From positions 1 through 5,046 of the forward strand of contig RFFU01000048.1 in the NCBI GenBank assembly GCA_003697085.1: a DNA stretch of 5,046 nt, in the 5' to 3' direction. The notes under the pieces are model-generated. The model saw only the letters and a program-made list of their open reading frames with translations. It searched no databases and was not told the DNA's origin. Positions within the stretch are counted from its first letter, which is position 1. Each line of letters opens with the position of its first letter. The position numbers and the translations under genes are program-made. The DNA is from Candidatus Hydrogenedentota bacterium (GTDB lineage Bacteria; UBA8481; J006). Of the stretch, positions 1 through 4,568 are shown piece after piece.

Positions 1-945
1 CCCGGAGAACGGGTCGTGGTCCTGACGGATCCCGGACGAACGGTCCCGCTCGAGTGCGAGATTATCGAGGCGGAACGGACGGAGGGGCATGGTTGTGAGC
101 CGCATCCCGACGTCTGGCGCGCCGTTTTCGGCTGCACGGCGATAGGATTTCTCGACACCTACGGAATTCTGGAGAAAATCCTGGCGAAGGAAGTGGAGGA
201 GGTTGACCAGGAACTTCTGGAAAGGTGGAAAAACGAGAGCCGAACGATGGTTCCGGACGCCGTTCTCGCCGTCACGTATTACTCCACTTCCCATACCTTT
301 TTCAGAAAGGTTTTGAACGAATTGGGAACGCGATACGCTTCGATGCCGCTTTTCGAGGAATATTTGCTGAGAGAAGATGGTCCGCTGGCGGTTGACCGCG
401 AGATTTTGGTTGAGAGCGGGCGGAAACTTTTGGCGTCGTTGAAGGGGGCGGTGAAGATCGAAGTGAAATCTCCGAACGGAACGGAACTCGTTTTTTCCGT
501 TTCCGGAAGAGACTTTCACTCGGATGACGGTGACCTGACGCAGCCGGGGAGTTTTGGAAATCTGCCCGCAGGAGAAGTTTATGTCGCGCCGGTCGAGGGG
601 CAAACGAACGGCATACTCGTTCTCGAAGATGGAACACGAATGGAAGTGGAAAAAGGGCGCTGTGTCAAATTGACCGGCGACCATCCCGTCAAGGAAATAT
701 GGAAAGCCCATCCGGAATACTTTTTCATCGCGGAATTGGGGATGGGAACGAATCCTTATGCTTCCCGGCCCGATAATATCCTTGAAGCCGAAAAGATCGC
801 CGGAACAATCCATGTGGCTTTCGGAGATAATGCCGGGTTCGGGGGGACTCAGAGGATTCCGTATCACGAGGACCACGTTGTCTATAAACCGCAGATCCGC
901 GTGGATGGACGCCTCTTGGAACTACCTGTTTCGAAACCCCTATAA
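1..945 (+). CDS. M29/AmpS-like metallo-aminopeptidase family protein, 5' end outside window
   Basis: The reading frame is open from base 1 and ends with TAA at 943-945. The first codons read PGERVVVLTD, the kind of N-terminal strand found in this family, so the true start lies upstream; the GTG at 16 is probably internal. The C-terminal half carries the metal-site pattern of M29 (thermophilic aminopeptidase) and NicX-like proteins. Counting from the GTG at 16, these are Glu187 in GNLPAGEVYVAP, Glu240 in FFIAELGMGTNP, His266 in GTIHVAFGDN, and His284/Asp286 in YHEDHVVYKP. By family knowledge these would bind two divalent metals and hydrolyse N-terminal residues from peptides in the cytoplasm. 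The protein is shorter than Thermus AmpT, with tighter spacing between ligands, like the compact bacterial and archaeal branch. Substrate is unknown; some relatives are ring-opening dioxygenases rather than peptidases. The next gene starts 9 nt downstream, so co-transcription is likely. Confidence 0.85.
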   Translation, partial: PGERVVVLTDPGRTVPLECEIIEAERTEGHGCEPHPDVWRAVFGCTAIGFLDTYGILEKILAKEVEEVDQELLERWKNESRTMVPDAVLAVTYYSTSHTFFRKVLNELGTRYASMPLFEEYLLREDGPLAVDREILVESGRKLLASLKGAVKIEVKSPNGTELVFSVSGRDFHSDDGDLTQPGSFGNLPAGEVYVAPVEGQTNGILVLEDGTRMEVEKGRCVKLTGDHPVKEIWKAHPEYFFIAELGMGTNPYASRPDNILEAEKIAGTIHVAFGDNAGFGGTQRIPYHEDHVVYKPQIRVDGRLLELPVSKPL

Positions 946-954
946 AGTCTGGCA

Positions 955-1836
955 ATGAATGATGCCTCCTTTCCTTCCAGGTCCACTTCGGTGAAAGTCT
1001 CGGTGATTCAATTCAATTCGCGGGACGACGAGAACGCGAACGTGGAACGGCTTCTGCCCCTTCTGGATCGCGCCGTGGCGGCGGGGGCAAAACTTGTTGC
1101 CCTTCCAGAGACGGTTTGGTTTCGAGGTCGTTTCGAAGAGGCTCCCGGGCATAAATTTCCCGATCCCTTCCTAGATCGTTTGAGGGCCTTCGTCCGCGAA
1201 CGAAAGTTCTGGCTGTACGGTGGTACTCTCGCGGAAAGAATACCCGGCGAAGACTCCCGGCGTTTCAACACGGGCTTTTTCATCGATCCGTCGGGGGAAA
1301 TCCGCGGGCGTTACCGGAAAGTTCATCTCTTCGATATCGACCTTCCTGATACAAAGGTCACGGAATCCCGGCACACGCGCCCGGGTGAGGTTCTCACCCT
1401 CGAAAAGGTTGAGGGATGGACATTCGGGCAGATGATCTGTTATGACGTCCGATTTCCGGAGGCGTGGTTAGCGTTGAGATTGGCGGGGATGGAAGCGGCG
1501 GTCCTGCCGGCAAATTTCACGAAGAAGACGGGCGAAGCGCACTGGGAGGTGTTGGTGCGGGCAAGAGCGATCGAGAACCAGGTCTATATTCTGGCGGCGG
1601 GGCAGTGGGGAGTTCATCCGGGATTGAATGTTCCTGCTTTCGGACACAGTATGATCGTCGATCCCTGGGGGCGGATTCTCGCCTCGGCCTCGGGAGACGA
1701 GGACGCGATCCTTACCGCGGAATTGGATCGAGAGACACTCGAGAGGGTCCGGAGGGAGATGCCGGTTCTTCAGCACCGCCGTCCTTCAGCGTACCGTCTT
1801 TCGAGGGGAAATTCTTTTTCAGACGATAAAGTGTAA
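955..1836 (+). CDS. Nitrilase-superfamily carbon-nitrogen hydrolase, omega-amidase (Nit2)-like
   Basis: A complete 293-residue cytoplasmic amidase of the nitrilase fold. The catalytic triad is visible: Glu52 in VALPET, Lys122 in GRYRKVHLFDID, and Cys162 in MICYDVRFPE. The extra active-site Glu found in Nit2-type enzymes fits Glu137 in VTESRHTRPGE. The block DIDLPD...TRPGE and the end MPVLQHRRPSAY resemble omega-amidases, which hydrolyse alpha-ketoglutaramate or alpha-ketosuccinamate, and related metabolite-repair amidases acting on deaminated glutathione. Exact substrate is not decidable here. Start is uncertain: ATG 955 has no clear Shine-Dalgarno sequence, and the conserved part begins only at KVSVIQF, so GTG 991 (281 residues) is a good alternative. 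The last 13 residues after the conserved Tyr280 look like run-on. The 3' end overlaps the convergent ubiE gene by 125 bp. Pairing with an aminopeptidase suggests peptide or amino-acid amide turnover (inference). Confidence 0.9.
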   Translation: MNDASFPSRSTSVKVSVIQFNSRDDENANVERLLPLLDRAVAAGAKLVALPETVWFRGRFEEAPGHKFPDPFLDRLRAFVRERKFWLYGGTLAERIPGEDSRRFNTGFFIDPSGEIRGRYRKVHLFDIDLPDTKVTESRHTRPGEVLTLEKVEGWTFGQMICYDVRFPEAWLALRLAGMEAAVLPANFTKKTGEAHWEVLVRARAIENQVYILAAGQWGVHPGLNVPAFGHSMIVDPWGRILASASGDEDAILTAELDRETLERVRREMPVLQHRRPSAYRLSRGNSFSDDKV

Positions 1837-2509
1837 CAATTCCCAGGGACAATGGTTTGATGGACAGAACGCGAAAACCCAGAGATTCGATGTGGTGCGC
1901 AAAAGCCTTAGGAGGTGGAAAGGAAAGAACGGATTCGGGAAGATAGGAGTACGAAGCGGAATTTCGGGAGATGAGACGGCCGATCCAGGGGAGAACGCGG
2001 CGAAAATAGAAGAGGTAGAGGTTGCGAAAAAGAAGGTTTTCGGGGATCGAAAACTCGAGTATCAGAAGTTCCCCTTGGTTCTTCAGGACGCGACGGATTT
2101 CCTTCAATGCTGCGGATCGATCCTGAAAATTTCTGATTCCAAAGGCGATCGTGGCAGCATCAAAGAGTCCGGAGCGAAACGAAAGAGACTCGGCACGCGC
2201 GGCCACGAAAGGAATTGAGACTTGCCGCCGTCGGGTTTTTCGAGCAGCGACGAGCAGCATTTCCGGAAGTATATCGGTTCCCACGACAAGACGGTCCGCT
2301 TCGCGTATGAGAGCCAATGAGACATCCCCCGTTCCACAGGCCAAATCGAGAACACGACCTGGTGGCGTGGAAGAGGCAAGAACGCGCCGCCAGTGCTGAT
2401 CCCGTCCGAAGGAAAGGATCCGATTGAGGAGATCATAGACGGGAACAATCGGCCGAAAGATAATCCTCGAATCGAAGGAGCCTTCGATTCGAGAAAGACG
2501 TTCACTCAC
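1712..2509 (-). CDS. ubiE: Demethylmenaquinone / 2-methoxy-6-polyprenyl-benzoquinol C-methyltransferase
   Basis: A 265-residue class I SAM-dependent methyltransferase of the UbiE/MenG family, catalysing the C-methylation step that makes menaquinone (and ubiquinone where present) at the membrane surface. Family landmarks occur in order: VPVYDLLNRILSFG (23-35), SAM motif I VLDLACGTGDVSL (53-65), GTDILPEML (77-85), the AESLSFRSGLFDAATIAFG block (106-124) followed by IRNFQD, RVLKNQGELLILEFSIP (140-156), and YSYLPESVLSFP (187-198). The family core ends at GIVTLYRLKK (residue 232, near base 1814). The remaining 33 residues are poorly conserved-looking run-on, encoded opposite the amidase 3' end. 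The start is GTG at 2507-2509; the frame closes at an upstream TGA, with no ATG between and no clear Shine-Dalgarno sequence. It is the last gene of the leftward row, 166 nt after rpsU. If the organism makes only menaquinone, menG is the better name. Confidence 0.93.
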   Translation of the reverse strand: MSERLSRIEGSFDSRIIFRPIVPVYDLLNRILSFGRDQHWRRVLASSTPPGRVLDLACGTGDVSLALIREADRLVVGTDILPEMLLVAARKTRRRQVSIPFVAARAESLSFRSGLFDAATIAFGIRNFQDRSAALKEIRRVLKNQGELLILEFSIPENLLFRNLYLFYFRRVLPWIGRLISRNSASYSYLPESVLSFPPPKAFAHHIESLGFRVLSIKPLSLGIVTLYRLKKNFPSKDGTLKDGGAEEPASPSGPSRVSLDPIPR

Positions 2510-2560
2510 GGAAAATGTGCTAGCGGAAGATCCGAGTCATACAAATTTTTCCAAAGGAAC

Positions 2561-2575
2561 GTTTCCCACGGAAAC
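2561..2575. repeat. Short perfect inverted repeat upstream of ubiE
   Basis: GTTTCC-CAC-GGAAAC has 6-bp perfect arms and a 3-bp centre. It lies in the 166-bp gap between rpsU and ubiE. On the - strand it directly follows a TTGACA hexamer (2576-2581), but no matching -10 box sits at the usual distance. It could be an operator or a small transcript hairpin, or it could be chance. Nothing else in this gap is recognisable. Confidence 0.25.
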
Positions 2576-2675
2576 TGTCAAGGAAAGCGAAAAGGAAGAA
2601 GGAAGAGACCGGTAGCCGCCTGATGTTTTTCCTTTATTATTCGTCATTTTTTTTTGCGGTTTCCCGCGTCTCAGA

Positions 2676-2879
2676 TCAATAGTACTTTCGTCGTTTCGCG
2701 ACGCGCTTGCGCATCTTTGCTTGCGCCTTGCGCGCCTTCCGGCGCCTCTTCTCGCTGGGTTTCTCGAAGGCTCTTTGACGCTTGATATCCCTCTTGATTC
2801 CCTCCTTATCGCACTTCGATTTGAAGCGTTTGAGCGCCTTCTCGAGCCCTTCTTCCTCCGTTACAACGACTCCAACCAA
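2676..2879 (-). CDS. rpsU: Small-subunit ribosomal protein S21
   Basis: A 67-residue, very basic protein with the S21 pattern: a short acidic N-terminal strand (VVVTEEEGLEKALKRFK), the KCDKEGIKRDIKRQRAFEKPSEKRRRK core (residues 22-48, with the conserved R..FEKPSEKRRRK), and a Lys/Arg-rich tail ending RRKYY. Length is normal for the family. It binds the 30S platform near the anti-Shine-Dalgarno end of 16S rRNA and helps initiation. The only usable start in frame is TTG (2877-2879); an in-frame TAA lies nine codons upstream. The nearest purine-rich stretch, AGGA, is only about 5 nt away. A better-placed GGAGG (2926-2930) instead serves an out-of-frame ATG at 2914. It lies 65 nt after the TPR gene, in the same direction. 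Confidence 0.93.
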   Translation of the reverse strand: MVGVVVTEEEGLEKALKRFKSKCDKEGIKRDIKRQRAFEKPSEKRRRKARKAQAKMRKRVAKRRKYY

Positions 2880-2914
2880 AATTCCTCGCCACCCTTCCTG
2901 TTAGATTTTTTCAT
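2861..2914 (-). CDS. Possible 17-codon leader peptide overlapping the rpsU start
   Basis: On the - strand, ATG 2912-2914 follows GGAGG (2926-2930, 11-nt spacing) and opens a frame reading MKKSNRKGGEEFWLESL, ending with TAA at 2861-2863. The frame differs from rpsU and runs across the rpsU TTG start and its first five codons. It has better initiation signals than rpsU itself. It may be a leader peptide that couples or dampens S21 translation, or the GGAGG may simply be accidental. No homology is recognised, and very short frames like this arise often by chance. Confidence 0.2.
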   Translation of the reverse strand: MKKSNRKGGEEFWLESL

Positions 2915-2944
2915 TTTATCGGTTTCCTCCGGATCGGACACCGA

Positions 2945-3493
2945 TCAATACTGTGCAATTTCCTTCCGAAGTTCCTCCACGCGGTTGCGGAAGTCCTCAA
3001 TGGCCCGCGTTGCGACCGTCGCGGAGGAGAGATACTCCTCGAACCGCCGAAGATGTTCCGCGGCTTCATCGGATCTCCCCTGAAGGAAGTGAAGTACCGC
3101 AAGATTGTATTCCGGCTCCTTCCGTTCCGGAAAATCTATCAGAAGAGATTGGTATTCCTTCTCAGCCTTCTGCAGGTCTCCGTGACGGTGGAAGGCGACC
3201 GCCTTGAGAAGGCGGTCTTCCCACGATTTGTCCGTCAAATCGAGTTTTTCGCGCAGGAGAAACTGATCCGATTCATCGATCGAGTAAAAGAAGAGGAAGC
3301 CGTATTCATCGAGCATCCGATCGACTTCCTCATCGGGAAGTTCGGGGCGGATCCGGCAGGCAAAACGGCTCGTCAACTCAGCGTAAAGAGCCTGTCCCGG
3401 GAGCCGCCGCCGCTCCTTGCCGCTTTCTTCTTTCTTCCTTGTCTCATTCGATCTTTCTTCCGTCTCCGTAGCGCTGCCGGACGTTTCGCTCAT
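2945..3493 (-). CDS. Small TPR-repeat protein of unknown function, coupled to carD
   Basis: 182 residues, cytoplasmic by appearance, with no signal peptide or membrane segment. Residues 1-30 are a charged, low-complexity and probably disordered N-terminus (SETSGSATETEERSNETRKK). A helical region at 34-90 follows. Two TPR-like helix pairs come next: about 92-124 (AVAFHRHGDLQKAEKEY) and about 126-159 (EYNLAVLHFLQGRSDEAAEH). A charged helix ending EELRKEIAQY closes the protein. Such repeats normally bind other proteins; the partner is unknown. The start codon overlaps the carD stop as ATGA (3490-3493), and GAGGG in the end of carD supplies the ribosome binding site. Translation is therefore probably coupled to carD, and a role linked to CarD or RNA polymerase is possible (inference). 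A small palindrome, GATCGG-TGT-CCGATC on the - strand, sits at its stop codon. Confidence 0.8.
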   Translation of the reverse strand: MSETSGSATETEERSNETRKKEESGKERRRLPGQALYAELTSRFACRIRPELPDEEVDRMLDEYGFLFFYSIDESDQFLLREKLDLTDKSWEDRLLKAVAFHRHGDLQKAEKEYQSLLIDFPERKEPEYNLAVLHFLQGRSDEAAEHLRRFEEYLSSATVATRAIEDFRNRVEELRKEIAQY

Positions 3494-4008
3494 ATCGCAA
3501 CCCTCTTCTTGATATTCGCCTTCAGGGCATCCTCGACCTTTCGCGTCACCTGCGCTTTGGGAAGGTTCAGGGCCAAGGTCAGCTCCTGGATGATCAGGTT
3601 CTTTGCGTGCTTGAGGATTTCCCTTTCCTTGACGTTAGGTTCATAAACTTTTGCATTCTTGTCAAGATCCCGAACCAATTCCGCGAGATCCTCGCCTTCG
3701 CCTTCGCGAATCCTCCGCTTGAGGTCTTCGTAGCGTTCGAGCCAACCTTCGCTGGAAGTGAAAGGAGATTCCTTGGCCGGAGAACGAAGTATCTTGAGCA
3801 TGACCTCTGCTCGTTCCTTCGAAACGACATGGCGGACCCCCAGTTCCGAGGCTTTCTCGATGGGAATCTGCAACTCCATCTTCTTCGTCGAAATGACATA
3901 AACGCGAACGGTTTCCCCCAAAACGGACGTTTCACGAATGTCCTTGACCGTGCCGAGGCCGTGTTGCGGGTGAACGACATTGTCTCCGATTTTGAATTGA
4001 GGCTCCAT
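3490..4008 (-). CDS. carD: CarD/CdnL-family RNA polymerase-binding transcription regulator
   Basis: A 172-residue protein of the CarD/CdnL family. The N-terminal Tudor-like RNA polymerase interaction domain covers about residues 1-55, with the signature FKIGDNVVHPQHGLGTVKDI (5-24), a glycine-rich turn typical of CarD and the TRCF N-terminus. The helical DNA-binding part follows, including Trp89 in SSEGWLERYEDLKRRI, at the place of the Trp that wedges into the upstream edge of the transcription bubble in mycobacterial CarD. By family knowledge it binds the RNA polymerase beta lobe and stabilises open complexes, often at rRNA promoters. ATG 4006-4008 has GGGAG about 7-8 nt upstream. It is the first gene of a leftward row with a TPR gene (4-nt overlap), rpsU and ubiE. 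A strong promoter (4120-4148) and an RBS-covering hairpin (4009-4059) lie upstream. Length is close to the family norm. Confidence 0.93.
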   Translation of the reverse strand: MEPQFKIGDNVVHPQHGLGTVKDIRETSVLGETVRVYVISTKKMELQIPIEKASELGVRHVVSKERAEVMLKILRSPAKESPFTSSEGWLERYEDLKRRIREGEGEDLAELVRDLDKNAKVYEPNVKEREILKHAKNLIIQELTLALNLPKAQVTRKVEDALKANIKKRVAI

Positions 4009-4059
4009 GCCTTCACTCCCGTTCCGCGACCGCCCGAAGCGGCCCGGAAAAGTGAAGGC
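4009..4059 (-). promoter_or_regulatory. Long hairpin ending at the carD start codon, covering its ribosome binding site
   Basis: On the - strand the leader folds as GCCTTCACT (4051-4059) against AGTGAAGGC (4009-4017), a perfect 9-bp outer stem whose last base touches the carD ATG. Inside are TTCCG against CGGAA (5 bp) and then GGCCGC-TTCGG-GCGGTC (6 bp with one G-T pair). An internal loop holding part of the GGGAG ribosome binding site separates the outer and middle stems, and a single bulged G separates the middle and inner ones. There is no T run, so it is not a terminator. It is likely to limit ribosome access and could respond to temperature, a ligand, a protein or an RNA; no known riboswitch class is recognised. 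Confidence 0.6.
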
Positions 4060-4119
4060 ACCGCCGCCGGCAGTCTAGATTATGGATTCGTCTCTCACGA
4101 CTGATGTACCACTGTCAGA

Positions 4120-4148
4120 ATTATCCGGGAAAGGGCAATGTTTGTCAA
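4120..4148 (-). promoter_or_regulatory. Sigma-70-type promoter for carD
   Basis: On the - strand a perfect TTGACA (4143-4148) is followed by a 17-nt spacer and GATAAT (4120-4125, five of six matches to TATAAT). The predicted transcript start near 4113 gives a leader of about 105 nt before carD. This is the best promoter-like sequence I see in the window. The -35 box overlaps the last codon and stop of the HEPN gene remnant. Confidence 0.75.
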
Positions 4149-4234
4149 CGGAGAAATGCTTGCGATTTGCGAACGGAGAGGAGTGAGTTCCGGGCGTTGT
4201 TGATGTAATAGCGTGCCAAGGCGTCATTTGTTAT
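4145..4234 (-). pseudogene. Truncated start of a HEPN-domain gene (toxin-like partner of MNT)
   Basis: The - strand frame from ATA 4232-4234 to TGA 4145-4147 reads ITNDALARYYINNARNSLL and about ten further residues. This matches what I recall of the opening of HEPN proteins encoded next to MNT nucleotidyltransferases (MTN..LAR.Y...A...L). Those proteins are about four to five times longer; the helical bundle and the RNase motif (R-x4-6-H) are absent here. The start codon is ATA instead of ATG. It overlaps the nucleotidyltransferase stop by four bases (ATAA, where intact modules often have ATGA). The remnant runs straight into the carD promoter. Family assignment rests on a short stretch plus the neighbouring remnant. 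Confidence 0.6.
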
Positions 4235-4490
4235 ATCGAGAAGGTCTCTCCCCACTTTAAATCGGGCTTGAGAATCCATTACCACCGCGACCCGCGGAAA
4301 ACACGTCGCGATCCTAGTTCGACCAGGCGTTTTCGAAGGCGGTCCAGCGTTTCCTCCAGGAACCCGTCACGGTCCTGGAGGAGAATGACGTCTTGGGTCA
4401 TACCAAGAGAAGCGAAAAGAAGCATTCCGCCCCCGTTTCCGTGCGAATGACGGGAGAAGACGTGGCGAACCAGGGGATGAGAAAGAGAAT
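4231..4490 (-). pseudogene. Broken C-terminal half of an MNT-type nucleotidyltransferase
   Basis: On the - strand one frame reads SSPVIRTETGAECFFSLLLV and stops at TGA 4398-4400. The next frame continues from ATG 4401 as MTQDVILLQDRDGFLEETL, then DRLRKRLVELGSRRVFRGSRW, a TAA stop (4279-4281), and WILKPDLKWGETFSI up to TAA 4231-4233. Family members, as I recall them, run LLLDMTEDAVILYDRDGFF...RRVWRGN.WYWDLKPD..PGEVFEI without gaps. One deleted A near 4402 (GGATATG to GGTATG) and one Tyr codon changed to TAA explain both breaks. The N-terminal catalytic part (GS..D.D motif) is missing; the sequence becomes unrecognisable toward the porin terminator. In intact modules this protein is the antitoxin that modifies HEPN. 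It is almost certainly non-functional here. Confidence 0.65.
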
Positions 4491-4510
4491 TTAAAGAGCG
4501 TTAGGAGAAG

Positions 4511-4543
4511 AAAAAACCGGGGACCGCGCAAGCGGTCCCCGGT
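4511..4543 (-). terminator. Rho-independent terminator of the porin-like gene
   Basis: On the - strand CCGGGGACCGC and GCGGTCCCCGG form a perfect 11-bp GC-rich stem around a TTGC loop, followed at once by six T and then a pyrimidine-rich stretch. It begins 25 nt after the porin stop codon, as expected. Read on the + strand the A run comes before the stem and no T run follows, so termination is directed leftward only. It should insulate carD from the porin transcript. Confidence 0.92.
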
Positions 4544-4568
4544 CCGAGCTCGTCCGAACGAATCGGAA

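Noticed and set aside
1464-1829. + strand frame of 121 codons inside the amidase gene
   Set aside because: Out of frame with a nitrilase-family protein that has all catalytic residues. Its own translation is Gly/Arg/Ser-rich and non-family-like.
2647-2667. GCGG-TTTC-CCGC hairpin next to a run of nine T after rpsU, looking like a terminator
   Set aside because: On the - strand, where rpsU is transcribed, the stem is followed by A, not T. On the + strand the T run comes before the stem. The orientation is wrong for intrinsic termination in either direction, and the stem is only 4 bp.
2927-2950. GATCGG-TGT-CCGATC palindrome at the TPR stop codon as a terminator
   Set aside because: The stem is 6 bp and on the - strand is followed by CGGAGGAAACC, with no T run, so it is not an intrinsic terminator. 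It may be a minor mRNA hairpin only.
3053-3646. Long + strand frame of 197 codons opposite the TPR and carD genes
   Set aside because: It lies antisense to two well-supported genes across their boundary, with no family resemblance and no ribosome binding site. It is a by-product of codon use on the other strand.
3607-4104. + strand frame of 165 codons opposite carD
   Set aside because: Almost entirely antisense to carD, whose protein is clearly recognisable; no independent evidence of coding.
4268-4450. + strand 60-codon frame in the porin-carD gap
   Set aside because: Arg/Ser-rich translation with no resemblance to a protein family; it is antisense to the nucleotidyltransferase remnant.
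4398-4451. Resemblance of the GTCATACC...GCGAATGAC stretch to a common interspersed bacterial repeat (GTCATTCCGAGC type)
   Set aside because: The match is loose, there is one copy only in the window, and the same bases are explained better as nucleotidyltransferase remnant read on the - strand.
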